Below, piece by piece: positions 20,201 to 30,988 of a stretch of DNA of 31,491 nucleotides (position 1 is its first letter; the number at the start of each line of letters is the position of its first letter). Both the position numbers and the translations under genes were made by a program. The notes beneath the pieces were generated by a model. That model was not told the origin of the DNA, did not search any database, and saw nothing but the letters and a program-made list of their open reading frames with translations. Location: contig BDIU01000552.1 in assembly GCA_002118135.1 (NCBI GenBank), forward strand, positions 1 to 31,491, written 5' to 3'. This stretch comes from Trebouxia sp. TZW2008. Lineage: Eukaryota; Chlorophyta; Trebouxiophyceae; Trebouxiales; Trebouxiaceae.

Positions 20201-23200
20201 ATCTGAGTCCAAGAAGATCACCTGCAGCCCAGTCAGCATCAACGTTAGCAGACGTTGCAGGGTATCTCGTCTGGTTTGCAACATTCAGAATTGATCTGCA
20301 TAAATCAGATGGCTACACCTGTAATACATACTACGCTTTGCATTGCTGACGGCACACATGCACAATCGGACTTCTCATAGCTTCTCGCTTTGCAAGCAAT
20401 TGCAGGGACAGTCAGACACAATTGCATTCAGGAATCCTGCAACACTTTCGCTGCTTGTGTATGCAATGTTGATGTCAGAGCAAGCAATGCAAGCAAATGA
20501 ATCACCTCTTGAAACCTGCTGAGAATCAAGGCTGCAATTTTCATGGTGAAGCCTGACAGATCTGTTTGGGTGTCTGTGGCATTGGTTGGGGGCAGGTCTG
20601 CAGGCTGCAAGGGAGGCAGAGCACGGCACACCACCCCCTGTTGCGCCAGGCCCGCCTCCAGCGCAGCTGTGGGAAACTCTGTGCCAGGAAAAAACATTTC
20701 CACTGGCAATGTGCAGCCTGCATCCAAGATTCCTCCCAACTTATACTCATTGATTGATGGGAAAGAATTCTGATGGCTAGCAAACTGCACCTGTGTCGGG
20801 TCTGCATTTTCTGCAGTCATGAGAAACAATAACGGGAATTGTTGCACCTCCCACATTGCAAGCTTTGCTAAATGTTGAACAAGTCTGCGTTTAGTACGCA
20901 AAGTGAATGCAAGTACCATGCTACAAAGTGATGGCGATGGCTGCCGACAACGCCTTTTCAGAGCAACAGTGCCCACATAGCAGCTTGCCAGATCAAACAC
21001 ATCATTGTTGGCAGACCAGCATCTGCACTCAGCATGCACAGCGACAAGTAAAGTGCTGTGAGGTAGACGTAGCCAGCTACTAGAGGCATAAGGTACTGGC
21101 ACCACTGCCATGCAATTTCCATGCACCACAAGTGGTGTGATGACGCATGGCAGGAAATAAAGCAGCCCCAGCGGATGCTCGCATTGCCTGCTTTGCTCCT
21201 GTGTGTGTGATATTAACAGTAAGGATGATAATGCAGTGTGAGACAACATATTATCAAAACAAGGTTCAAGTCTTTGCGCTGTGCCGTGCACATGGCCTTG
21301 CATCAGACATCATGGGCTGATTGAATTGAGCAAGCAAGACTCAGACTTATGTGGATGCTCACAAAGAGAAGTTGCTCGTTGGTTTGAGCGTGATCAGCAT
21401 TTGATGTCTACAGAGCACAACATTGCACGTGCGTCTTGAGGAAAAGCTTGTGAATTGCAGGTTAGCTTGACCCTCCCTTGCCTGTTCTTCTGAGCATATG
21501 GATGTTGACCCAGGCAGGCACCATGTACGTCAACCCGCCAGCCAAAATTACCACTCCCTGCCCTGCAAAGTCATCTGAAGGGTAGGCTGGGGAGCCCCTC
21601 AAGAATGTGCGCCACTGTGTCTGTGCACGCATGATGTCTTCCCTGCAAAACAGCTTCTTGCACTTTCAAGTGCTCTGCCAGATACAAGACAATACAATCC
21701 CTCAGACAAACGTATTATAACAAAGCATCGTATTGGGGTCTGACTCAAGCTTGGAGGAATTGCTGTGCTTCAGGATATTAGGATCTTAGAGTCTCAGGCG
21801 TTTGGCTTGCCGGACAAGGCAAGCGCTAAAACCCCTAACCCCTGAACCTACAATTTGAAAGCAATTTGGCATCCCATACAATACTATGATACAATACGTG
21901 TGTCTGAGGCAACAGATCTCCCAGCAGACAGTCAAACTTACTGTTCAGGCCAAGATCTGCAACAATCAGATCGCTCCCTACCAAGTGTGCATCCCAAACC
22001 TTTTTGCTGAGGGAGGCTGAGCTGCTGCATCTTTTGGGCTTTGAATGCTAAGCGAATGCAGCGCCAAATTTGCTGTGTGACCGACAACGAAACTCTTGAG
22101 CATATGCATTGCTTATGCAGGCAAGATGCAAGCAGCATGTCAAGTACTTGCCTTGTCAGATTGAATACGCTGCGCACACAGGCAATACACGTGTTGCAGA
22201 GCAGATCTTGACGACTGCTGATGACAGCTTGTGGACCTGTACTGTGCATGCATACACAACATATTTGGACCAGCAGTTGCTGCAACTAACACAAACAGAC
22301 TAAAGGTACTAGTCACACACTTGTTCACAAAACTACGTTGAAGTTGTTGTAGTTGTGAGAGGTAATCACAGCACAAGGCATGCTCAATATGTTCTGGGGC
22401 CCCTCTGTTGGGTCCTGAAGAGGACATTAAATGTAAATAGTGCAAAAATGCCACTGCTGACAGTCTTTCCTATAATATCTCTTGCAGATCACTGCGTGTC
22501 ACAATCATTGCAACGGTGGACACACCAAGAGATTTTGTGATACCTTGGCATCCTGTAGCCTTCCCTGACCCAGTCTGCGGAAGCGCCTCGAGCAGCAGGA
22601 GGTTTCACCAGATTGTAGCCTGACAGCTGCACTGCAGTCATCACCTGACCCCACAGTACCGCTGCCCGGGCGTCAAGATTCTTGACATTCCCCCGCCAAT
22701 TTGGGACAGACTCCCTTACTTCTGGCTCTTCTGACAATGTCTCAAGCTCATGTCCTGCATCAGAAGCTGCAGTGTCATTTCTTGGCACGCAAGCCCAGAC
22801 CATGCAGTGAGCCCTAAGATTGTTGCGGCGCAACTTGTGCTGTTTCACCTGTGCTCAATGCTGGGCGCACAAATCTTGACATGTGTTTCTGCGACATCAG
22901 ACATAAGGAATGCAATCTATGCTGGGGTGGTTGTCATGTAATGACATCACCTGTCAATGCGCATGAAACGTTCTGAGGCAGGAGCAGGGCGTTGTTTGGT
23001 TGGTCTGTCAACTTGGCACACTCATCTGCACAGTTGAACGGCCCATGCCGCCCGCATGTTAACCTGCACTGCAGTGGCACAGGGCATCTTCTGATCAGCC
23101 CTCAACAGCATTTTGACAACTTGTCACACCTCTTAGTCGTCATCCCACCAGTGCATTCGCAATATCCCGAGTCTTTTGTAATTTTGGTATCACAGCTTTT

Positions 23201-23515
23201 ATCCCAGGCCCAATCTCGTTCCCTGGCAGTAGAGCACTGAAATCACTTCAGTCGCCTTGTCAGAGCAGAAAGCGGTCTTTCAGGCGAGGCGAGGCGAGCA
23301 GCGCACCCGAAAGGCGAACAGGAGTGCGTTCTTCTCCAGGCCACACAGGGTAAGACTTCAACAGTCTTCAGCTTACTCGCAGTGTGAGGGCGTATTACGC
23401 CGTGAGCAGCCCAAGTATAGCACAACAGGAGGAACAACGGCACAGCGGGCAGAGCAAGCAGACTCGGTTTCGCTACAATCGACGAACGCCCACGACGTGG
23501 CGCATGTCGACGCAT
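17204..23515 (-). CDS. GT71/MNN1-family (Mannosyl_trans3) Golgi mannosyltransferase, nine exons
   Basis: Type II membrane glycosyltransferase expected to transfer mannose from GDP-mannose to glycans in the Golgi. Exons by splice signals: 23377-23515, 22544-22766, 21482-21642, 20506-20717, 20019-20221, 19070-19246, 18098-18150, 17740-17828, 17204-17521. All phases join, giving 524 residues. The start is basic (MRRHAPRRGR) with a signal anchor at about 19-37. Family motifs in order: QGVVILAGGLTYMVP, CTLPVEMFFPG, GFTMKIAALILSRFQE, VIFLDSDNVALTDP (the DxD nucleotide-sugar/metal motif, 250-252), TGAVLWPDYW, FESGQMVFDKKR, GDKE (342-345), FAGNTMTQHDTDG, LMFLHTNL and RRW. Intron 3 uses a GC donor. 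The intron 6 acceptor is weak (CAGAG) but keeps frame and motif order. The last exon may splice before the stop used here. The acceptor sugar and linkage cannot be read from sequence. Confidence 0.82.
21700..21909. mobile_element. MITE-like foldback element in mannosyltransferase intron 2
   Basis: CCTCAGACAAACGTATT (21700-21716) is the inverted complement of AATACGTGTGTCTGAGG (21893-21909) with one mismatch. A weaker inverted match extends inward to about 40 bp each side (to 21739 and from 21871). The 210-bp body is non-coding and contains an inner CTTGCC/GGCAAG hairpin near 21810. No clean target duplication is visible. It lies wholly inside an intron. Confidence 0.65.
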
Positions 23516-23788
23516 GCTTCTGTAACGTGGTCGCAAAAGAGGTCAGGCCTATGTCGGAAAGTCGCTGGGCGAACGGGAAAAGGCACTGCACTACATGCAC
23601 TATGCAGAGCCGACAGGAGATAACGACAGCTTCAAGGCAGGCATGCAAGCGAAGAAACTTTGCGCTCAAGCTGACGTTTGCGTGTTTGTGCCTGCACTTG
23701 CGAAAGGTCCTTGGCAATCAGCTGCCTGCCTTGGTAGGGTTGAGGGCAGGCATTTACACCCCCCGCTTACAGCGATGTCCAGAACAGG
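23516..23788 (-). promoter_or_regulatory. 5-prime region of the mannosyltransferase gene
   Basis: Upstream of ATG 23515, CpG content is higher than in the flanking transposon debris, as at the other gene start (13.6-14.8 kb). No TATA box was recognised. The Ty3 fragment begins about 270 bp upstream of the start codon, so the promoter must be short or lie within the element. Confidence 0.35.
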
Positions 23789-26513
23789 CATCTGTTGCAC
23801 CTCTGTGTGCAGCAAAGGTGTGTGCACAGGAACGAGTTTCAGTTACCCTGATGCTCTGCAGCGTTGACCACGTTTTCAGCTTCTTGCTGACAGGTCTGAG
23901 AGATCCGCGACCTCGATCTCTGCCTCGGCCTCGACCTGTGCAGTCTCGACCTCGTCCCGAAGTGGCAGGCAGGTTACTGATGTCACCAGGGCCCAGCCCA
24001 ATGTCAGTGTCCTGAGTAGCTTGCACAGCAGCTACTTCTTCCCAGTATTCGTCCAGCGCTTCTCCAGCATGCTGCTGAAGTGACTTCTCTGGCTCCCACC
24101 TATTGTATGCGGGACCATAGCCTTTCCAGGAGATCAGATACTTGAATTTGGAGTCTCCCGTGTGTTTGCCAGGTGCGTGCTGCAGTATGGTCTGCAACCC
24201 AAACTCCTCCTCGCCATCAACCATAATGATGGAAGGCTGGCCAGCGCTAACACCCTTGTCATGGACAGGGCGCAGCATGCTGACATGGAATGTAGTCTGT
24301 ATGTGATAGTGTGCTGGGATTGCCAGTGTGAAGCTGACTGGAGTGACCTGTGCCAAGGTGGGAAATGGACCAAGGCATAGCGGTAAGAACTTGCGAGTTC
24401 CAACTACTTTGAGTGTGATGTGTCTGCTGTTTAGCCAGACTAGGTCGCCAACCTGAAAATGTCTTTCAGTGCGATGCTTGTCAGCATTCTGCTTCTTGAG
24501 CAGCTTGCAGACACTTTTTTGCTTTGACTATGGCTTTCTGTATGTTGCCAATGTAGTCAACAGCAGAGGGAGCTTTGCTAGGCTTTCTGGCCAAATTGCA
24601 GTCTGTGGGCAATCTTGGGTGCCCGCCAAAGTTCAGGTAGAAAAGCGTATGGCCAATGCTTTTCTGATAGGCATTGTTGATGGCAAACTCAGCCATTGGC
24701 AGCATTTCATCCCAGTTGTCCTGCTGAGGACTGATGCAGTGACGTAACATGTCTTCAAGAACACTTGTTGCGTTTTGACTGTGGGTGACAAGCAGTTGTC
24801 TTACAGTGCACAGTGCCTACAAGCTCACAGATGGCAGCAATGAATTTGTTTGTGAACTCCAATCCCCTGTCTGTGGTTAGACGCAAGGGCAATCCAGTTT
24901 GCAGACCATGTCTACAAATAGTCTAGCCATGTCTTTAGCAGTGGATTCATTTTTGCAAGCAGCAAAGTGAGTCATTTTGTAGAGCTTGTCAACCACAGCC
25001 AGGACAGCTGTGTGACCTTTCTTTGTCTTCAGGCAGCTCATTGGAGGCTTTATTCTGCTGGCATGTCTCACAGCCTTTGGTATAGTCCTTGATTTCTGTG
25101 GACATTCCAGGCCACCAGTACATGCGTTGCACATTGCGATAGGTTCTATGGTACCCTACATGGCCTGAGTACTAAGCATCATGTAGCGCTTGCAGAATGC
25201 TCTGCTTGAGATTATGAACATCTGGCACAACTAAAGCATCACCTTGGCACCCCCCTGTGCACATCAAGCCATGCTGTGTTATTGCTTTTAGCAAACCATG
25301 GGTCTGTTGTGTAGCTCTGAATGATTTGACTGAGCAGATCCTGATCTGCCTTGGCAGCTGCAGCATTTTCAGCTTCAACGTCAACTTCTGCAGCCTCAGT
25401 TATTGCAGTCCTGTTCCCAGCTGTGGTGTAGCATGAAAAGCAGTGGCAACCAAGTCGAGTGGCTGTGCCCTGACTGCTGCCAACACTGTTGTAGCAACAT
25501 GTGAAGGGTGCCTACTAATAGGATCAGCTACATTGATTTGACCAGGTCTGTATCCCCAGGTGAACTGAAAGCGTGAGAGCCTCTCAGCCCACTGGGTTTA
25601 CCTTGACAAGAGCAGACCTTTGGTGGCAAAGAAGGTGTTGGGACTATGATCAGTTACAACTGTGAATTCTGTCCCATCTAGGTAATAACTCCAATGTATG
25701 TATGACAGGAGTTCTTGCTCACCTACAGCATACTTCGACTGCATCTTTTGTACGCTTGCTCTGAAATGCTATGGGCTGGCCGTCCTGCATGAGGACAGCG
25801 CCTGAACCCAATCCAGAGGCATCACAGATGACCTCAGATGGTTTGTCCAGGTCTGGCAAGACCAGCACTGGGGCCTCACAAAGCGCATTTTTCAGACCTG
25901 TACAGGCATCATTGCATCTAGTGGTCCAGATCACAGGCTTTGTCTGCTTCAGCAGCGCCTGTAATGGCGCTACCAGGCTTGCCCAGGCCATGGCGAACTC
26001 TTTCAAGTTGGCAAGGCCCCAGATTTTCTACAATTCTGTTCTGTGTTTGGGCACCAGCCAACCCTTGACAACAGAGACCTTCTTGGGATCTACCTGGAGA
26101 CCCTGACCACCTACAGTATGACCTAAGAAGTGCAGCTCGCGCTGGACAAAATTGCAATTGGACAAATTTGCATAAAGCTGATGTTATCTAAGTACATGCA
26201 AGACTGTATGTAGCGCTCTTCCCTGGTTTTGCTGAAGATGACAATGTCATCAAGGTAGACTAAGACGAAGTTACCAAGGACGTCTCAGAGCACACCATTC
26301 ATGATATTCTGGAAACTGCCTAAAGCATTCGTTAAACCAAAACACAGTATCTTGAACTTGAACAAGCCCATAGGAATGGTGAAAGCTGTCTTACGGATGT
26401 CCTCAGGCCTGAGTCTGACTTGGTGTTATGCTGACTGCAGGTCTATACTGCTGAAGTATTGGGCGCCCTGAAGCTGATGAAATCAGTCACTTATGCGAGG
26501 TAATGGATGTTGA
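23789..26513 (-). mobile_element. Degenerate Ty3/chromovirus pol: RT, RNase H, integrase, chromodomain, RG-rich tail
   Basis: Minus-strand pol remnant. In order it shows RT (YFSSIDLQSA, KTAFTIPMGLFKF, YLDDIVIFSK at about 26235-26260) and RNase H (EVICDASGLGSGAVLMQDG). Then the integrase zinc module (YHRTYRNVQRMYWWPGM, CETC), part of the catalytic core (LTTDRGLEFTNKF), NWDEMLPMAEFAINNAYQKS, the C-terminal barrel (HFQVGDLVWLN, TFHVSMLRPVH) and a chromodomain (KYLISWKGYGPAYNRWEPEK). An Arg-Gly-rich tail (GRGRGRDRGRG) follows. Stops fall at Tyr and Arg positions. A deletion removes the first catalytic Asp segment of integrase, and the catalytic Glu codon is lost near 24760. It is truncated at the start of RT. 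No gag or protease remains. Confidence 0.9.
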
Positions 26514-26665
26514 TGTGACAAGCTAGCGCTTGTAATGTTGTAAATACTGGAGGAAGGGGGTATTAAGATCACACTGGTGGTTAATGATCAGCAGATGCAA
26601 TCCTCAAATGATGAGTAATGAAGCAGAGCATTGTCAGCTTGTATATTGCATGGTTGTATGACAGT
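26514..26665 (-). repeat. Dispersed repeat, LTR- or leader-like (copy 2)
   Basis: Begins TGTGACAAGCTAGCGCTT, as does copy 1 at 11446, and abuts the 5-prime end of the Ty3 remnant directly. If it is the LTR or leader, an internal deletion has removed gag, protease and the start of RT in this copy. Confidence 0.5.
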
Positions 26666-27626
26666 GTAGTGAAGGTCTGTCACACGACTATCTCACAATT
26701 GCAATGTCAATGCCTGCAGGAACTAGCTGGGATGAATGTCAATGCAAGCCTCAAGAATATTCAACATACAGGGATATGGTTCCCAGCAAAGATACATGTA
26801 CACTGTAGCATGCATATAAAGGCTGGCAAGTAAGCACACACAGCCTCTGATCTTCCCTGATTCGGCTTCTCATTGATGGCTTGCACCATGCATACTTGCA
26901 GCATGCATTCTGTTTTGCTGACTCAATTATCAGTATGAGCTCTGAACCATTTCTAGCTGTCGTTTGATCCAAGCTGATGCCTTCTGTCGACCTCTGAGGT
27001 GCCATACGGGTAATGCGTTCTTTCACATTCGATTTTAATATGCGTGTTTTGAACGAATTTGAGGTGCGCATGCGTATGTATGGCATTTGCGACATGCAAG
27101 AGAGAGAGAGCTTTACATATTTTGGCCAGCCTAATGAGGCTGATCACTTGAGCTGGGGTCACTGCAACCCCAGCATGCACCCTCAAAATTGCAGCACTGA
27201 TCGTAAGTCTCTTGCGCCCAAAACTGGCAACCGAAACAGAAGGAACAACAACGCCACAACGCTGCAGTATGACAGCAAGTGCGAAAACCCCCCATCTTGC
27301 ATGAACAGGAAGGCAGTCCCCAAGGTCACGCTGCTGTGAAACAGGTTCCCATACGAAGCTGGGTGCCCAAGTCAGCAAAAATGTACCCAACCCGATCCAG
27401 CCAGATTGATGAGATTGCAGCAATGCACACAAGGTGTCCATCAGACACATGCAAGATCACTGCTCAATGCACATTTCAGTTGCAAGCACATGTCTCATGC
27501 TGACTCAAAAATCTCAGTTGACTGGCGCTGCCTGTCCAGGTGTCCATTGAGTGCAAACTTGCATAATATCACACATCTATTCAGGCAGGGTTCTCTGAAA
27601 TGTGTAAGAGATGTCGCCCTGAAATC
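26666..27626. other. No recognised gene; small hairpin
   Basis: A minus frame (27450-26953, 165 codons) and several plus frames are open but show no known domain. An 8-bp stem with 7-nt loop lies at 27152-27174 (GCTGGGGT/ACCCCAGC). This stretch includes the 3-prime flank of ALG3. Confidence 0.4.
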
Positions 27627-29289
27627 CTAGCTTTGCATTCTTCTTGCTGAACTGATTTGTACTGCCCAATCACGACGCTTCCACAGACCTGACAAAATGG
27701 CGCAGTGGCAGACCAGCAGAACAATTGATGGTCCAGCAGACGGTGGGAACATGTTCCAAGAGACCTCTATACAAAGGAGAATGAGTAAGCACAGTGGTAT
27801 ACTCAATCCAGCTTGCCAAACTAGAAATGGCAGGGAGTGAAAATACCAGGAATAAAATTGGAAGTGCAGTGTTCTAGCAAACACTATGCCAATCAAATTT
27901 CCAGAAAACAAAATCAATAGCGAGCGCTGAGTCTCATTGCACACATTGGCAACTTTGTGACGGGCACTAGCAGAGCGTAGCTTGCATGTACACCTGTGCA
28001 CCAGCAATTGATGCAGACCTGCCTCTGCTTTGCACCATCTGAACTGTGCAAATAGTGCGAGCAAAGACACATGGCCTGCCAACAAGCATGTTGCAAATGG
28101 CTTTGAAGAAAATATCCAATCTGGAAGTGAGCTCCAATTGACAGACCATTGCAGTAAAAAGACCCTTGAGAACTCAAATGCTTTGCAAAGGTATTGAAGT
28201 GGATGTTGCAGAAGGAACGGCAGTGCAAGCAACACCTGAAGAAGAATGCCTGCAATGGAGCCCAAAATGATATCCGCAAATGGCGCTTTCTGCATTGCAA
28301 ATGTAAGTCAGCAGGTTGCTAGTGCTGCATTGAATGCAAGTGTACTTGCACTGTGGATTGTTGGCGCCTATTGCAACTAGGTCAACAGCACCCTTGCAAT
28401 CAGAAAAGCTCAGCCGTGAAGGGATGTTCCAGCAAGACAAGCAAAATCAGACATCTCACAGAGAACTCATCATTCAAACAGAATTTGATCACCTGGAGAA
28501 GAACAACAGCTACAGGCGGCGCCAGCAGTAGGACATTCATTTTGACTGAGAGAGCTGCACTGAAGATCAGCAACGATGATCGCCACCTCCGTTTGATGAG
28601 CAACAAAATTGCTATATTTGCTATGAGCATAGTGACGCCATCATTGAACATACGCAATAAGTATATTGAATGGACTCTTTTGGAAAGACACAGCAGGGCT
28701 AACCCCCAAGGCGGCATGGCATGGGATTCAATATACAGCTGCATGACTATCCACTGATTCACGAGGTATATCAAAGCAAAGATCCCTTGTGCTAACACAA
28801 TGGCTCCCCCATCTGTTATGTGAAACAGCAGGCTGTAAATGTACAAGAAGCCAGCTGGATATACTAGCGGGCCTGTCTGCCCCTTAATGAGTGAATAGTC
28901 TCTCTCGCCCTGCAGTAAAACCTGCTATCATCATTTGTGCGTATTGCAGACGCATTTGACAACAACAAAGCTTGCACAACAATTGAACCCCTTGCCTGCA
29001 AAAAGGATTGCACCTGTTGCATATAAGCCACCCAGTCAATTTCAGTATCTGCAAATCATCATGCTTGTCGGTCAACAGCCTTTCAGTTGATACGCATGCA
29101 AATCAAAATGTTGGACTTACAAGGCACTTTTGCCAAGATGAAACTACAACCTACAGCATCAAGAAGAAGCAGCACAGCTGAACAGAGGCGAGCGCAATTG
29201 GTGTCGCTTGGATTGTGAAGACGAGCCCAAATTTGTGCGCTCCGTGCCATCTTTGTGCTCGGCTGTGGTGACATCAACTGGCCCCTCAT
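27627..29289 (-). CDS. ALG3: ALG3: Dol-P-Man:Man5GlcNAc2-PP-Dol alpha-1,3-mannosyltransferase (GT58)
   Basis: ER multi-membrane-span enzyme that adds the sixth mannose, the first from dolichyl-phosphate-mannose on the luminal side, to the N-glycan precursor. Exons: 29121-29289, 28996-29048, 28493-28909, 27627-28289. Phases all join, giving 433 residues, close to human ALG3 (438). Motifs in order: first membrane segment (about 36-53), VPYTEIDWVAYMQQV (acidic first luminal loop of GT-C enzymes, rebuilt across intron 1), GERDYSLIKGQTGPLVYPAG, KRVHSIYLLRMFND (151-164), SVKMNVLL (195-202), SRVFLLQWSVNW (254-265), LIGIVFARTLHFQFYSWYFH and SWNMFPP. Donors are GTAAGT, GCAAGG (GC type) and GTGATC. Acceptors are TTGCAG, CTGCAG and ATGCAG. 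The first ATG at 29289 is used, though MARS at residue 14 is an alternative. No lesion is seen, so it is probably functional. Confidence 0.95.
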
Positions 29290-29618
29290 CAGCGACTCAT
29301 CAGCAACAGTGTCCTCAGTTCTGCGGCGCGTCGCGCTGTGTCTGGGGCTAGCCCACAGGTCAAGTTTGAGCCGTCAGCAGTGCAAATGGCGTCACACTCG
29401 CAAAGTTGCTTTCATCATCTGATAATGCCCCTAACGACGCTTGCCTCAATATTCCGACGAGCCTAAGGATTCACTGGAATGTTTGGTGTATAAAAGCATA
29501 ATGTATTACATGTCATCTAAGGCTAGCATGTGATTGGCCTGTGGTTGACTCACTTGCAAGTCTAATTCAAGATAAACCTAGCTATGAATAGGCATGCAAA
29601 TCTGGAGTCTACCCTAGT
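29290..29618. promoter_or_regulatory. Region between ALG3 and the recombinase element; TATA-like box
   Basis: Contains the ALG3 promoter side (29290-29400, CpG-rich). A TATAAAAG at 29489-29496, about 125 bp before the recombinase frame, could be that element's promoter. The boundary of the recombinase element was not determined. Confidence 0.35.
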
Positions 29619-30988
29619 GTGGGCTCAGATTCAACTGTAACACAACTGCAAGTACCGACCCCAAACACTGTTGCCTGCAGGCTGTTTCCAGTTGTATCTG
29701 AGCCGTGGCCATCAGATGACGTGCAATCTTCGTCTGCTCCTGTATTGCCTCCATGGTTTCACCAATTTGATGCCCTGCTGCCCACTATGCACCTGAGTGA
29801 ATACAGCACTGCTGCAAATCTTGCCAACTTGGAGCCACTGTTAACCGCCTCAGCATTCCAGCTGCTCAGCAATTGTATGGACAGCATTTGACTCTTGCTA
29901 ATGAGAGGATGAGCAATGTTTGGGAGCCTGACACTGTACGCCGTCGTAGACTGGGCATGCAAGAGTTGGATGCATGGCTGAAGCAGATGCCCCTCAGTTG
30001 GGGGCTGACACTGATGACTTGTACACCTTCTGACATCCTCAGCTACATGGAAGGTCACTGGCTTCAACATCATCACGGCAGTGTGTTACCAGATGGCAGC
30101 AACATAGCCTCTCCCAGTGGCGTCAATCAGTGTTTGTCCAATCTTTCCACTGGCTTCACAGAGCTTGGCAGAGTAGGCCCATGGGATGTGCAAATGCAGA
30201 CAGGAAATCCCATACAGTCAGCTCATGTGTCTCAGTACCGTAAAGGGTACCGTTTGCAGCAATGGCGCCAAGGCTACTTGGAGGGTTCAGCCATACCCAT
30301 GGATGAGGCTAAAACCTTTCAGCTTGTAGACTATCTAGACACACAGCTGACTACTACTCCTCCTGGCATTGCTCAGCTGGTCCTTGAGAGGGATCTTGTC
30401 CTGGCTCTCTTGATGTGGGAGACTTGCCTTCAAGGACATGATTGTGGCAAGATCACCCTTTCTGATTTCTTTGATGTGCATGGCAGAAAGCTCAACTGGA
30501 GTTCTGTAGTTCCATTTGTGGTTGGGGACTGTATTCAGCTTGTGGTCAATGGCACCAAGACCATCAAGGGTCGCAGAGCTGCTCCTAATTCTTGACAGCC
30601 AGTGCTGATTCTTCCCACAGTCTGCTGCACTGTCTACACACTTACATCTCTCATCGTGGGGATACTTCCACTTGGAATTATCTATTTAGTCCTCTGAGCC
30701 TTTAGCTAGACTCTTTCCAGGATAGCAGTTTTCAGTACATCAGCCTTGGGAAAGCGCATTCAGAAGCATTTGACTGACTCAGGTCTTCATGCTGAAGAAA
30801 CCAACCATGGCTTTAGAAGGGGTCAGCTACAGGCTACTGAGGCTGCTGGTGCTACACCTGCTGAAGTCTGTCTCAAGGGTCGAATCAAGACCCCAGCTGT
30901 AGCACAAAAATATACTGACAAAGTTTGTCACGTACCTAGGCTTGAGCGTCAACGTAAGCGCTCCCATGCAGTGATGGCTGCCATTTGA
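29619..30988 (+). pseudogene. Decayed tyrosine recombinase, Crypton-like
   Basis: Tyrosine recombinase of the kind carried by algal Crypton-like elements; no reverse transcriptase lies alongside, which argues against DIRS. The reading runs 29619-29870, then a one-base shift to 29873-30595 with an N-terminal DNA-binding domain (WEPDTVRRRRLGMQELDAWL, CTPSDILSYMEGHWL, GSNIASPSGVN, QYRKGYRLQQWRQGYLEGSA) and the start of the catalytic domain (LALLMWETCLQGHDCGKITLSDF). A second shift near 30590 continues as HTYISHRGD and WNYLFSPLSL with a TAG. A return shift near 30740 leads to SALGKRIQKHL, HGFRRG (30806-30823) and the nucleophile motif QKYTDK (Tyr at 30911-30913). The expected first catalytic Arg is Gln (CAA 30431-30433). 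Three frame changes, one internal stop and a lost catalytic residue make it inactive. Confidence 0.82.

Noticed and set aside
20428..21303. Single 291-codon exon of the mannosyltransferase
   Set aside because: Only 20506-20717 fits the family and splice phases. The rest of the open frame lies in introns 3 and 4 and shows no conserved motif.
23754..24015. Plus-strand Arg/Pro-rich ORF (RPRPRSLPRPRPVQSRPRPE)
   Set aside because: It is the complement of the RG-rich tail of the Ty3 polyprotein, which is clearly coded on the minus strand.
26953..27450. 165-codon minus frame as a gene
   Set aside because: No domain, no splice-consistent neighbours, and overlapping open plus frames of similar quality.
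4149..30692. Alternative nuclear code with TAA/TAG read as Gln, as in some ulvophyte algae
   Set aside because: The TAA in the OMA1-like gene, a TAA at a usual Gln site of the Ty3 RNase H region and a TAG in the recombinase hinted at it. Other stops in the same Ty3 copy fall at a Tyr site and (TGA) an Arg site, and all these elements also have frameshifts. Ordinary decay explains them.
29619..30988. DIRS-type retrotransposon
   Set aside because: No reverse transcriptase or RNase H sequence is adjacent. ALG3 begins about 330 bp away on the other side.
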